Assembly: GCA_037976565.1 (NCBI GenBank)
Contig: CP137685.1
Span: forward strand, 27,772,827 to 27,836,826
Reading direction: 5' to 3'
Origin: Mesocentrotus franciscanus
Lineage: Eukaryota > Echinodermata > Echinoidea > Camarodonta > Strongylocentrotidae
DNA length: 64,000 nt
Shown here piece by piece: positions 1 to 10,920 of this stretch. Both the position numbers and the translations under genes were made by a program. The first letter of the stretch is position 1, and each line of letters begins with the position of its first letter. The notes under the pieces were generated by a model that saw nothing but the letters and a program-made list of their open reading frames with translations, was not told the DNA's origin and did no database searches.

Positions 1-43
1 TCGGCGCATAGGTACAGCAGAGGGTTCGCCGCGAACTATGAAG
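1..43 (+). CDS. BMP1/tld: tolloid exon: last 14 residues of CUB1
   Basis: The partial exon is read in frame from base 1 and ends in GFAANYE, the closing strand of a CUB domain. The donor is AAG|gtgagg, leaving phase 1. It joins to the exon at 524 to give YEAICGG, the CUB1-CUB2 junction seen in BMP1. Confidence 0.85.
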
Positions 44-3000
44 GTGAGGTCCTTATCTCTAAGCTGTATGGCATCAAACAATTATCAAATGTATTGTGCA
101 ATTTATTTCGAAACTGAAGCTCAAACTCCATAACCCTAAAAAAAAAATCTAGGTGAGATTACGGGATATTTTGTAGTTTTATGGTAACAAATTTTGTCCG
201 ACAACCTCCCTCCCCAACCTCGTGGCAATTTTTGTCAGCAAACTATTCGCCTGTTTCTGTCCCTATTAGAAGAAAAAAAAACTCTTTTCCTCCTTCACAA
301 TATTCTAGAATAACCTTGATGAGATTTTTTTTTCATAGCATATTACTCTAATCCTTTGCACGCACCGCACCGAATAATAAAGTTGTATAACGTGTAAGAA
401 TGCAGTCAAACCTGCTTTAGCAAACATTTGTATAGAAATACCACCTGCCTGTAGGGACATTGTCCTTAGTTATTGTTGTATTTATGTACAAGTTTCACTA
501 GTCATTTTTTTTTATCCGTGTAGCGATCTGCGGCGGTCACATCGAGCGGGAATCGGGAACACTTCAGAGCCCGAACTATCCCGATGATTATCATCCAAGT
601 AAGGAGTGTGTATGGCTTATTACCATGCCACAGAACTACACGGTCGGACTCAGCTTTCAATCATTTGAGGTAACCGATATGAATTTAAGTCAAGTCAAAC
701 AAGATCACAAAGAATGTCGCAAAAAATCAACTTGAAGCAATGCTCCTCTCGAAGCTTAAGGCTACTTTAACCATGCATGCTCTTTCACTATACCATATGG
801 TTTGTTTTGTGTGTGTGTCCCTCTGGCTGCCCACAGTAACCTGTGAATCATCATCATTGTAAGAATAAACATAATGGTACGTCCGATTTAGTGAACATTG
901 AGTGTCTTTGAGTAATGATCATGATGATAAGGCCTTCTGTCAAAGCGTTATACCTATATGATAGTGATGTATACAGTTGCCCCCAAAATAGTGATCTATC
1001 ATTGATTCGCAAGTCTCTTTATTCTAATTCCTCTTCCTTTTCCTCTTCTCGCTATTTTCCTTCTCTTTGTCTCTACCATTTCTTTTCTCGTTGAATTCCG
1101 AGTCTGTCTTTAATTTCGAGTCATTTGTGATGCAAATAATACCGGTAAACGGGTTCGAGGGTTTTGTAGACATAGCACATGTGTTATCCTCTTTGAACTT
1201 GATACCAACTGAAATAAATTGTCGAAAAAATCACCCACCGCCAACTCCTCACTAAATATCCTTCAACTTCGACTTTCATAGATCGAACGACACGAGACAT
1301 GCATCTACGACTACGTAGAAGTTCGTGATGGACACGAAGAAACCTCTCCGCTCATCGGTCGTTTCTGTGGCTATTTCATTCCTGACGACATCAAGTCCAC
1401 CGGGAATAAAATGATGGTGACTTTCGTATCTGACGGATCCGTCAATAAAGGCGGGTTCTCCGCCGATTTCTTCAAAGGTAAACCTTATCTCTCATTTTGC
1501 TAGGCTAGTACTGGACGTATTTTAATACTTTTTAATACTTTGTAAAGTTTAATGAATGATGTCGGTCATAATAAATTCTTGTTCATGAAGTGGTCAAGAA
1601 CATTTGATTTAACGAGATCAAAGGAGATCAACCGATTTGTTTTTTTTTAATCTGTGACGTCAGAGTGAGATAGTTCTTATTTTTTCCCGCGTGCTTCCAT
1701 GATGCGGCTAGTCAAATGATGGCTTGATAAATCAGCTGCTTGAAGCATATTTTGTCAGTTGAAGTCAGCCGATTTTAGTTCGATTTCACACCATTTTTAG
1801 CTCAAGATCGCGGCTCTTTGTTTGTCTCCATTAGTCTGAAGGACTCTCAAACGTATACGTGTGTTTTTATCATCGAATATTCACTTTAAAACAAGTTTAA
1901 ACAACACATTATTTCAAAATGATTTTGTCTCACAGAAAAGGACGAATGTGCCCATCCAGACCAGGGTGGATGTATGGATGTGTGCGTGAATACTATCGGT
2001 AGCTACCGGTGTGACTGTCGTCCAGGATATGAGCTCAGCTCCGACGGTCGCAGATGTGAAGGTGGGCCAACGCGAAATGAAATGAAATGCAATACGTACA
2101 TTGTAAGAAACACCCAATCACATCCGGGCACAGATGCGTCCTATTTGCAATTTTGCACAGAGTAATGTTGTTTTCTTGACAAAACAAGAACCTAGCGCAA
2201 GGTTCAGATTAATCTGGGGAAAAAAAAATCGGTCTTGAAGAAACCCTGGCCTGTCAAATCATTGAATCTACACAAATGGTAGGATGTTGTGGAACAAAAA
2301 CCATGTTCCATTGTTCGCCTGTTTGGAATTAAATGGTGGAGTGCTTGACGCATTCATTGTGTTTCATCACCACTGTTCATTGGTCAAATCTTAAATCTTG
2401 CGCTAGGTCCTTGCGCTAGGTCCTTGCGCTAGGTTCTTGCGCTAGGTCCTTGCGCTAGGTCCTTGCGCTAGGTTCTTGCGCTAGGTCCTTGCGCTAGGTC
2501 CTTGCTCTAGGTCCTTGCACCCTTGAAGCTATATCTGTGCATATAGGGCTGCGTCCGTCTCTGGATGTACCTGAATGTCCTGGACTGGTGCAATGGAAAT
2601 GTTTCTCCTTTGATGGGTGGATAGTGATAGTGATTGTGATGTGATGAATGTAGTTGTGTTGGTACATATCCATGTTGCAAAATTCACTCACATGTTTCCT
2701 CTCCTTAACCCTTTAAATATGTATTGTTTGTTTGTTTGTTTATTCATTTATGTTTGGCTTGAAGCATGAAAATCCGACTTTCTAAGCATTGTACGATATG
2801 CGGTATCACTTGTTTCCCTAGTTCCAAAATCGCAATGGCTTTTTACATGTTTCCATATATGATACTTCTATGTCGAGTTTGCACAATATAACAAGTGAAA
2901 AGTAGTATGCATGGCAGAGGCGGTGGTAGTATAGAGGCGGTAATAGTTGAGGCGGTGGTAGTAGTGGCGGTGGATGTACCTGAATGTCCTGGTTTGGTGC

Positions 3001-6000
3001 AATGAAAATGTTTCTCCTTTGATGGATGGATAGTGATAGTGATTGTGATGTGATGAATGTAGTTGTGTTGGTACATATCCATGATGCAAAATTCACTCAC
3101 ATGTTTCCTCTCCTTAACCCTTTAAATATGTATTGTTTGTTTGTTTGCTTATTCATTTATGTTTGGCTTGAAGCATGAAAATCCGACTTTCTAAGCATTG
3201 TACGATATGCGGTATCACTTGTTTCCCTAGTTCCAAAATCGCAATGGCTTTTTACATGTTTCCATGTATGATACTTCTATGTCGAGTTTGCACAATATAA
3301 CAAGTGAAAAGTAGTATGCATGGCAGAGGCGGTGGTAGTAGAGTAGAGGGCATAGGTCTTACATTGCGAATTGTTACTCTTCTATATACACACAGTTGCC
3401 TGCGGAGGTCTATTCACTGGTCTGCGAGGGAATATTTCCAGTCCGTCCTATCCCGAGCCCTATCCGCGGGATAAGAATTGTGTCTGGCAGATCGTAGCAC
3501 CTTCCAACTACAGGATCTCACTCCAGTTCCTCACCTTTGACCTTGAGGGCAACGAGGTCAGATATGTCATTAGTTTTATAATCCTTTTACTGACTCTTGT
3601 CTAGATACGTACATTAATTTTTGAAATGACGTTCGCACTATAATCTCCATGAAGCCATGTTTTATTTGTAGCACATCGGGGAAGGTTACAAGGTTTTAGA
3701 AATCTCTCAAAGCACGTGGTATATCGTATAACTTCGTACATACATCGAACGTACATCGTAAGTGAGTTACATGCTCCGTCGACAGTCCCTCCGCGATCAA
3801 TATCCTGCTCTTAGTCTGGACCAGAAATCTTTAACAAAATAAATCCCCGGGCATTTGTCGACCGGCCATGTGTGGAGCACCAAAAAGTGAGCTAGGACCG
3901 TCGCTTACATTTATGATTCATTGCATTTTCAGGTGTGCAAATACGACTACGTTGATGTTCGTAGCGGGCTGAACGAAGAAGGATCACTCCACGGCAAGTT
4001 CTGCGGCAACGAAATTCCCGAGACGATCACATCACGTTTCAACAATCTCCGTATCGATTTCCGATCAGACAACACGGTCGCCAAGGAAGGCTTTTTTGCA
4101 AACTTCTTCGCTGGTAATTCATGAAATATTACATTAAACTAAAACTCAAGTATGTGTTTTAATGTATATTCTTTTGTGTTAATAATAAATGAATTATCAT
4201 TGGAATAGACCGGTCTGAAGGTCGGTGAAAATGTATATAGTGCTTGAAGTTGAAGGAAAACAGATTCTAGAGCCGTCGTGTGCGATTAAACGCAACTTGC
4301 AACCAATCAGATTATTGTATTAAGGACTTTTGATTGACATTTCAGTTACGTTTTATTGAAACTCACTTTTGTGAGTGGCTTCTGGTGTATTTTCTTTTTT
4401 CTTGACATCAGTTGAAAGCCATCCGACCGAAAAACATATTTCTTTTAAAAAGGTACCATTTTATTATCTTTCTTGATTTAAATGTCAACATATTTTCTAG
4501 CAATATAAATCGGCATTCAACTTATGATCAGATCGGTCTTCTTAACATTGGTAGCAGGGTTTTATTATCTGCTTTATTATTAGTTGAATAAATCTATGAA
4601 TCTTCTTAACTTCTTTCCACTTTTTTTATTGTTAGATGTGGACGAGTGCGAAGAAGGTAACGGTGGGTGTCAGCACATCTGTACCAATACACTAGGGAGC
4701 TACACGTGTTCATGTCGAAATGGGTTTACAGTGCATGAGAACCTACACGGATGCAAAGAGTGTAAGTAAAGTGTTAGCGGATATAATGATAAGGTGTCAG
4801 CCGAATCGATTATAAGGCTAAGGTGTTAGCTTGTGACATGATTCCTGTTGAAAGATCTGGCGTTAGCCAATGGGGTGATTTACCTTTAGCTTTCAGATTG
4901 ATAACAGGTGTTAGCTGAGGATGGGTAGGTGTTAGTTGGTTGAATGATTAGAGAGTTAATCGTTGGTTGTTAACTTCTTAGCTGTTTAGATGGTATTAGC
5001 AGTTGAAGTTGTACGATGTTCGCTTGGAATAGTAAAGGTGTTAGTGGATGAGATAATAAGATATTAGCCAATTGAAGGACCTGTATTAGCCGGTGATGAA
5101 GGTTTTAATCGGACGGTGTTAGCCGTTTGGATGACGAAGTGTTAGAGGGATGTTCAGTGTAAGCTGGTGACATGAAAACTCACGTTTGAAAGAGGAGAAA
5201 AAGTCGATTGTTTGATAAGCTATTAGCCTATTATGATGATGAGGAATCGTTGCCGATAATGTTTTCGGATAGGCTCTTTGCAATTAAATTAATAGCACAG
5301 AACTTTTGGCCGATTCGGATCCATCGCACCTCTAAAATGCTGTTAATTGACTTTGCAATTTTTGCTCCTAATTTTCTTTTCCAGCGGGTTGTAGGAGAGA
5401 GATACAGTCCACCACTGGCATCATCACAAGTCCCAACTATCCCGACAATTACCCGAAGCGTAAAGAGTGTACTTGGCATATTTCTGCAAACCCTGGACAT
5501 AAGATTGTGTTGGTAAGCAGATCCTTGCCCAAGTGAAGATATGTTAGACACGTAATAATTATGTAGGCCTACATTCTGCTCATGGCATTGACAAAAATAT
5601 ATATGTAAAGGATTGAAAACGAAGGAGAATTAAGTCAAATGACAATACCAGGTCACCAATCTCTCAATTTTTTATTTTCATTTTACGGAAACACTTTCGT
5701 CTTCATTATTGTTCATTTTACCGAAACACTTTTGTCTTCATAGTTTTTAATGATACCTGAACTACTGATCGGTTCTCAAAAATTCCCAAAATTTGTGTTT
5801 ATCTTCTTACGTTTTTACGAAGTGTCTCCGAAACTCTAAAAATTATGGTGAATAAAGAAATCGATGAAAATTCATTAAAAACTCACCGTGTCTTTTCTCC
5901 CGTAGATGTTCGATGATTTCGACCTAGAGCAGCACCAGGAGTGCACCTACGACCGCGTCGAAGTCTTTGACGGCGACAACGATGAAGGTCAGGTCCTGGG

Positions 6001-7943
6001 CCGGTACTGCGGCGCTACAATCCCGGACGCAGTCGTATCGAGTAGCAACCACATGTTCATTAGTTTCTACTCGGATGCCTCCGTTTCGAGGAGTGGCTTC
6101 TCCGCCACGCACTCTACGCGTAAGTTACGCCAGGTATTGGAGGGGATCGTTTCAACAATTTGCGTACAGGCGTGTACCCATATGCTTGCGTAGACGTACA
6201 GGTGTGTCGGCTTGAAAGCGTTATTGGCCGTGGGCATGTAGCGCAGGCATGCGGGCGTACTGCCCAATTGGCGTCGCTTTTAATTGTTATTAAGCTTATG
6301 CCCCATTTACGCTTGCACAAAATTTAATTTTCTCCGATAGCCGACTGGTCGCAGGTCACTCTGCCCAACGACTCTACTCAATACACCTGGGTAGCGAGGA
6401 GTAAATTTACATAAAAAATACCTTTCATGTTAAATCCATGCCAGTTAAATTTGTCTCATCTTCGTTTCAACAGAATGCGGTGGCCGGCTCGTCGCAGAAC
6501 TCTCAGCCCAGCGACTCTACTCGCACGCCGATTACGGAGACCAGAACTATGAGAATCAGGCAAGTCAGTCAAAGAATCGTAGACAAATTGGGATTTACTT
6601 TCGGGCAGTTAGACCCGATCTCTGTGGTCTTGGTTAGTTCGTCGCTTGTATCTTAGTTACATTAGAAACTGTCAAGTCAGTTTAAACTATTGGAAATGCC
6701 CGACGATTCATGGACGATTCATTGACGATTCCATGTAGTAACGAAGGTTTCTAAACGTAACGTAGGTTTCAAAGTAACGTAAGGTTTCCAAAAGTAACGT
6801 AGGTTTCTGAGTGTAAGGTACATCACTAGCGACAAGTGACCCATTGATTGTGCCGATATATTGTGCTTTTCTTCTTCTTTCTTAAACTATAAACTAATCG
6901 AGCTCTTTAAACATATTTAAATTAAGATAGGACATGAAGATCATGTACGATTTTATCTCTTTGCTCTTGATTTGTATTTCTTGCAATGTTTAGTTGTTTT
7001 TATTTTCAAGTAAAATTGAATCCATAATTAAATTCGTTACATAGCTTTTAGCAGGCATAAAACTACTTCGTGACGTACGGTTTCCTTCTAACGTTTCAAA
7101 CATCTCTTTCATCAATTGACAGGAGTCGTGTGAATGGACGATTGTCTCGCCCGATGACCATTTCATCCATCTCTGGTTCCGATCATTCGACATCGAACAC
7201 GAGACGGAATGTAACTACGACCAGGTGATGATCCTTGATGGCGACAATCATGCGGCAGAATCTTTTGGACGGTTTTGCGGTCATCGAGTAAGTTGCCTTT
7301 TCTCGTTCGTATATGATTTTACTCTTAATTATCCGTTCTTATTGTTTCTAATGAATTCGTTATTATTCCCTTTATAATGTTCCCTGTCTTTTAAAGTTAT
7401 TTTCTCGTATTGTTATGTATTTAAATTCAAAATCTTCATCGTCTTTTAAGCTCCCATTAGGTTGGACAATGTAAAGAAAAAAATTCGTTTGTTCCCGTCT
7501 GCTTACCTTTCCGCCTTCCTTTTATTTTAAAAGATATTTTGTTTTTGTATGTACGTACCAAAATGAAGTTACAATTCAAATGAAACAAACAAAAACCATT
7601 GTTCCTTTTATCAAAACGATAATCAGCATGCGTTAAATATTCTACTTTTTTTTAAATATAGTTCAGCTAAACAAATTTCAATTAGAATTTAAGGAAAACA
7701 AATGATGTATTAGAAAATCATCCTTATCCTTCATCTTTGTTTTATTTCTCTTTTCGTTTTTTTACCTTTTCTTGATTGAAACAGACCCCAGACGATATAG
7801 TTTCATCTGGTGATTCATTGATGATTACCTTCTCTTCTGATGATACTATTAATAAGAAGGGCTTCCTCGCAATATTCAAGCTAACTGATGGAGAATTATT
7901 AGAGGATCGAGTCGAAGAAGAGGAAGAAATATATTATAACTGA
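1..7943 (+). CDS. BMP1/tld: BMP1/tolloid-family metalloprotease, C-terminal part (CUB1 end to stop), 12 exons
   Basis: Tolloid proteases are secreted zinc astacin-type enzymes that mature procollagens and cleave the BMP antagonist chordin; the CUB and EGF domains bind substrate and calcium. Seen here: exons 1-43, 524-669, 1282-1477, 1936-2061, 3396-3556, 3933-4113, 4636-4761, 5385-5512, 5906-6119, 6474-6559, 7123-7287 and 7785-7943. They join in one frame to 576 residues plus TGA. The order is end of CUB1, CUB2, EGF1, CUB3, EGF2, CUB4, CUB5, which is exactly the tail of vertebrate BMP1/TLL and fly tolloid. Both EGF modules start with a calcium-binding DEC signature. The shorter sea urchin astacin-CUB proteins (SpAN/BP10 type) lack this many domains, so this is the full tolloid orthologue class. 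All introns are GT-AG except one GC-AG. The prodomain and HEXXH catalytic domain are left of the window. The tail after CUB5 is short and acidic ([10 protein letters not shown]). Identity is firm; BMP1 versus TLL subtype is not resolvable here. Confidence 0.93.
524..669 (+). CDS. BMP1/tld: tolloid exon: first half of CUB2
   Basis: The acceptor gtgtag|CG and donor GAG|gtaacc bracket 146 bases. The sequence reads [10 protein letters not shown] then SPNYPDDY and ends LSFQSFE, with the first CUB disulfide cysteines. Phase 1 in, phase 0 out. Confidence 0.93.
1282..1477 (+). CDS. BMP1/tld: tolloid exon: second half of CUB2
   Basis: The acceptor is catag|ATCGAA and the donor AAAG|gtaaac. It carries the calcium-binding CUB signature YDYVEVRDG, then GRFCG and [10 protein letters not shown]. 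Phase 0 in, phase 1 out. Confidence 0.94.
1936..2061 (+). CDS. BMP1/tld: tolloid exon: EGF1 (calcium-binding)
   Basis: A single 126-base phase 1-1 exon encodes one cb[15 protein letters not shown] at the start, then NTIGSYRC and the final CE. It is the EGF between CUB2 and CUB3. It is the last exon not repeated in the second copy. Confidence 0.94.
2191..2206 (-). repeat. Inverted single copy of the 13-bp minisatellite motif
   Basis: The 16-base aacctagcgcaaggtt is the reverse complement of the unit repeated at 2398-2512, about 200 bases downstream in the same tolloid intron. Confidence 0.6.
2398..2512 (+). repeat. 13-bp minisatellite, about nine units
   Basis: Units of ccttgcgctaggt repeat in tandem, and every third one reads tcttgcgctaggt, giving a 39-bp higher-order period. 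The array sits in the tolloid intron between EGF1 and CUB3. The duplicated block begins immediately at its right edge. Confidence 0.9.
2562..3380 (+). repeat. 409-bp tandem duplication, two units
   Basis: The sequence from tggatgtacctgaatg at 2562 recurs at 2971 with a few substitutions. Both units end in a GGCGGTGGTAGTAG-type purine-rich stretch. The second copy of the block has only one unit (from about 13027), which explains most of the 393-base length difference between the two copies. Confidence 0.88.
3396..3556 (+). CDS. BMP1/tld: tolloid exon: first half of CUB3
   Basis: The acceptor is cacacag|TTGCC and the donor GAG|gtcaga. It reads [11 protein letters not shown] and [16 protein letters not shown]. 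It is identical in coding sequence to 13465-13625. Confidence 0.93.
3933..4113 (+). CDS. BMP1/tld: tolloid exon: second half of CUB3
   Basis: The acceptor is ttttcag|GTGTGC and the donor CTG|gtaatt. It has [20 protein letters not shown] and [10 protein letters not shown]. It is repeated at 14002-14182. Confidence 0.94.
4636..4761 (+). CDS. BMP1/tld: tolloid exon: EGF2 (calcium-binding)
   Basis: A 126-base phase 1-1 exon begins [12 protein letters not shown] and carries NTLGSYTC. The donor GAGT|gtaagt is a perfect consensus. It is repeated at 14689-14814. Confidence 0.94.
4764..5235 (+). repeat. Degenerate intronic repeat with GTGTTAGC core
   Basis: The tolloid intron after EGF2 contains a dozen or so spaced copies of GTGTTAGC/GTATTAGCC at roughly 30-45-base intervals. 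It looks like an old decayed minisatellite. The same array is at 14817-15290. Confidence 0.65.
5385..5512 (+). CDS. BMP1/tld: tolloid exon: first half of CUB4
   Basis: The acceptor is ttccag|CGGGTT and the donor TTG|gtaagc. It reads [21 protein letters not shown] and ECTWHI. It is repeated at 15437-15564. Confidence 0.93.
5906..6119 (+). CDS. BMP1/tld: tolloid exon: second half of CUB4
   Basis: The acceptor is cccgtag|ATGTTC and the donor ACGC|gtaagt. It carries [22 protein letters not shown] and [10 protein letters not shown]. The first codon ATG is internal, not a start. It is repeated at 15960-16173. Confidence 0.93.
6474..6559 (+). CDS. BMP1/tld: tolloid exon: start of CUB5 (GC donor)
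   Basis: The acceptor is caacag|AATGC. It reads [19 protein letters not shown], matching the BMP1 CUB5 start including the conserved LYSHA. The donor is CAG|gcaagt, a GC-AG type splice site. It is repeated at 16528-16613. Confidence 0.9.
6697..6815 (+). repeat. Short intronic tandem repeats
   Basis: Repeats of gacgattcatg-like and gtaacgtaggtttc-like units lie just after the GC donor exon. They recur at 16751-16870. Confidence 0.7.
7123..7287 (+). CDS. BMP1/tld: tolloid exon: middle of CUB5
   Basis: The acceptor is tgacag|GAGTCG and the donor CGA|gtaagt. It reads [12 protein letters not shown], then [11 protein letters not shown] and GRFCGHR. Phase 0 on both sides. It is repeated at 17180-17344. 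Confidence 0.92.
7785..7943 (+). CDS. BMP1/tld: tolloid terminal exon: end of CUB5 and acidic tail
   Basis: The acceptor is gaaacag|ACCCC. It encodes [21 protein letters not shown], then an acidic tail ending EEIYYN and TGA. It is repeated at 17834-17992. Confidence 0.92.
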   Translation, partial: TPDDIVSSGDSLMITFSSDDTINKKGFLAIFKLTDGELLEDRVEEEEEIYYN

Positions 7944-9166
7944 GAATAGAACCCGAGAGATAAAGAAAACTTGAATCGGGAGTTTACCTCTGCTAAACAG
8001 CATGTGTGAAATATAGAGTGCACTCGTATATGAGATATTTTCATATGACTGACACTTCGAACCAGAAGATTCCTTCATATGCTCTGATGTACAAATTGTA
8101 GGTGTGGATTGGAGACACATTCAAATTCAACTTGTAGACAGTGACTTTTAAGAGAACACCTCGCCATATTCTTTCAGGGATTATTCAAAAGTGACTTATG
8201 AATTTTTAAAATGCGCACTGCACAATACGCCAAGAAGTGTGTTTTAATGTAGATAATTTTGGTACCCTGATCAATTTTGTTTTAGAGAACTTATATTTTA
8301 GAGTTGTGTTCAGCAAAATGCGACGATAAACCGGAAGAATTTGATTGTCTGTCCATGGTTAGATGTAGACTTGCCTATGTTTTGCGCAATTAGTAACATA
8401 CAACAATTAAAGTACTCCTGAATTTCCATGCAAGTGATATGTACATGTACTTTATAGCTACCGAAATTTAGAGGTAAAATCTGGTTGATCTCGCAGTTTG
8501 CCGATAGATGTTGCAAGTTTTTTCAACAAGCCCCTCCAAAAAGATCATCAATATTTGTGATTTGGCATTTGCCGACAGAATATTTTTGTATTGGGGATAG
8601 AAATATCCCACACCCATCTCAGCGACGTCCATGTATAATATAGATGTATGAGAAACAAATTAAGCTTAAGAAAAGAGTTTTATAAAATTTGTGTAACGTA
8701 TTTTGTATCAGCTAGATGCAATAGCAGTGATGTATACCTTCCCATATTCAGGTATCGTGTGTGTTCATTAGCTCTCTTATAACATAGACGATCGTGTGTG
8801 TACGCAATCGTTATCCAATGTGAAGCGAGAACTTAGTATAAATAATATCATTGCTATTTTTTATAATGTTATTCTTATATGAAAAGTAACTTTTAAGATG
8901 TCCGTGTACTGGCAAGAGTAAGAGTAAAAAAAGCCTTTACCCTCAATTTCCGTAACTGTATTATCATGTATGAGTCAGCATGTAGTTTACAGTTTTCGTC
9001 TTATCCTGCCCACCGCTCCTTCCCAGCGGTTTTTGAAAACAGCACCTGCTTTGTCATTGTATTTTGAAAATCAATCTGAATTTATATTAAAGGATGGTGA
9101 TGATTTTCATGATTAATTGCTTATTACTGACAAATACGATTATAATGGTGATGTTGATGAAGGTTA
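7944..9166 (+). other. Tolloid 3' flank, probable 3' UTR
   Basis: AT-rich sequence follows the stop codon with no convincing coding. Likely 3' untranslated sequence; I cannot place the cleavage site. Confidence 0.45.
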
Positions 9167-9725
9167 TTAAAGGGATAGTTGAGTTCTTGTTTAAGACCGC
9201 AAGTGCCTTCCAAGTGCATGGTTAATGCTCTTATTCTTATTTATGACATTTCTAGTGCCCTTTTAGAACCTAAAATTGTTATGAAGGTAATTTTAGACCC
9301 CAAAACGTGAATTTAGATTGAAAACGATCATACCAATTCAGCTCCACTTTAAAAAAAATACGGTGACCGTTAATTAATTAATTAATAATAAAATACACGG
9401 GCCTGGTTCTGCGTATTATAACCAACACGACAAAGCCAACAAAAAGCCAATGTTGGCATTGGCTGGAATAAAACGTATAAGGCGCTATCTCGTTTTCCAA
9501 CGGCTCGTTCAAAATTACCGAATAATTTTGTGGAGCACCACAAATATTAGAAATTGTTATATTTATGGATATTTCAGCCGTCTCTGAACCGATTTTGATC
9601 AAACAGGAGATGATTTTGTCATTTGAGTTGTATATTCTTTCAAATTTGACACTCAGGTTATCATTATCTCACAAAAAATTATTTTGTGTAGCGCCCTCTG
9701 CAACAGAACGCAACTATCCCTTTAA
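9167..9725. mobile_element. TTAA-flanked MITE, family 1 (copy in block 1)
   Basis: The element body is 9171-9721 (551 bp), flanked by TTAA on both sides. The termini AGGGATAGTT and AACTATCCCT are inverted repeats. TTAA target duplication with short inverted repeats is the signature of piggyBac-type transposons. There is no transposase ORF, so it is non-autonomous. Full-length relatives are at 19221-19773 and 31649-32200. Confidence 0.82.
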
Positions 9726-10650
9726 GATAATTGATATCGTTAAAAATGGACTAAGTATTACATCTTTGCTGAAAGACAAAACCCGCTTCTTGAACTCTAG
9801 AAGTCGTTATGCTGATGTTGTAGTTGTTCATAAAATTTTAAGGGCTTACGAGAAATTTTGTATACTCTTCGTTAACCAAAGAAAATTTAATGATGGTTAC
9901 AATCAGAACTTACGGAAGAAAAATTGATAACAGGAGAAAAGGGAAGATGTTTGACGGAGGTTTGTAATTATAATTTCCATCTTCACATATCTATGCAAAT
10001 TCAGAAAAGCTACCAACGGAAGACATTGTACATCAAAATGAACCCTTTGAGAACCATGATAGGTAGAGATACCATGTATAAGGGTATTTTTAGATTGCGA
10101 CAAAAGAGGGTTAAAAAGACCATCGTACCGAATTGCAACTTAGCGGCAATGGACACTATGCCGTTGATGTTCCTGATAAATGTATCGTTCTTTTCTGTCA
10201 TGTAAAATGAACTGTAAATACAATGTACATTTTATTATTTTGTAGGGTTGTAATAAGTGTATAGACAAGCCGGACAATCATTGTTACCATCACCAACCGA
10301 GTGTGCTATTTAATGAGAAAACAAATACTTTGGAGTACGAATCCGACCGCAAATTGTGGTCAAAAGATCGTAATAATACAGTAGGCGACCTGCTGTGTAT
10401 ATCCTGCACATTCTTTTCATAACAGTTTCATCGTGAATATTGAAATTCTTATTTGTACAGTTTTTGGCCAAATTTTAAATGTATCCTTCCATTTGAATAA
10501 TTCTCTCTTGAGTTTGTTTCTTTTAAAAATAAATATCTTGTACAACATTATCTTCAGTGTAATTTGTCTTCCAGTTGTGAATAGTATACTGTTCTGTGAT
10601 GTTGTGTTTTAAGTATACTCTTTTTCCACATTCAAACTCACACATTATCC
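9726..10650 (+). other. AT-rich intergenic sequence
   Basis: No gene recognised. Short ORFs on both strands overlap one another and have no family signature. Confidence 0.5.
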
Positions 10651-10659
10651 CGAGTTAAC

Positions 10660-10920
10660 CTCTCTCTCTTTCTATCTCCTCCCCTTCTCCATGTCTCTCT
10701 CTCAGTCTCTCTCTCTCTGACCCCTCCTCTCTCCTCTCTCTCTCTGTCCTCCCCTTCTCCTCTCTGTTTCTTTCTCCCTCTCTTCCTCTTCACATCTTTC
10801 TTGTTCCATACTCCCTTCTCTCAAGCTCATCTTGCATGTCCTCATGCTCCAATTCCTTATTATACCTCTCCTCACTCACCCTCTCCCTCACACTCTCTAC
10901 TTCCCTATCTCTTCCCTTAC
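10660..10920 (+). repeat. CT-rich low-complexity tract
   Basis: A pyrimidine-rich run of CTCTCT and CCCTCTCC repeats. It differs from its partner at 20712-20960 mostly in repeat and homopolymer lengths. Confidence 0.85.

Noticed and set aside
5906..6267. Several ORFs on both strands over CUB4
   Set aside because: They are out-of-frame shadows of the real CUB4 exon.
9565..9927. 120-codon ORF downstream of tolloid
   Set aside because: It starts inside the MITE and runs into flanking DNA; no family signature.
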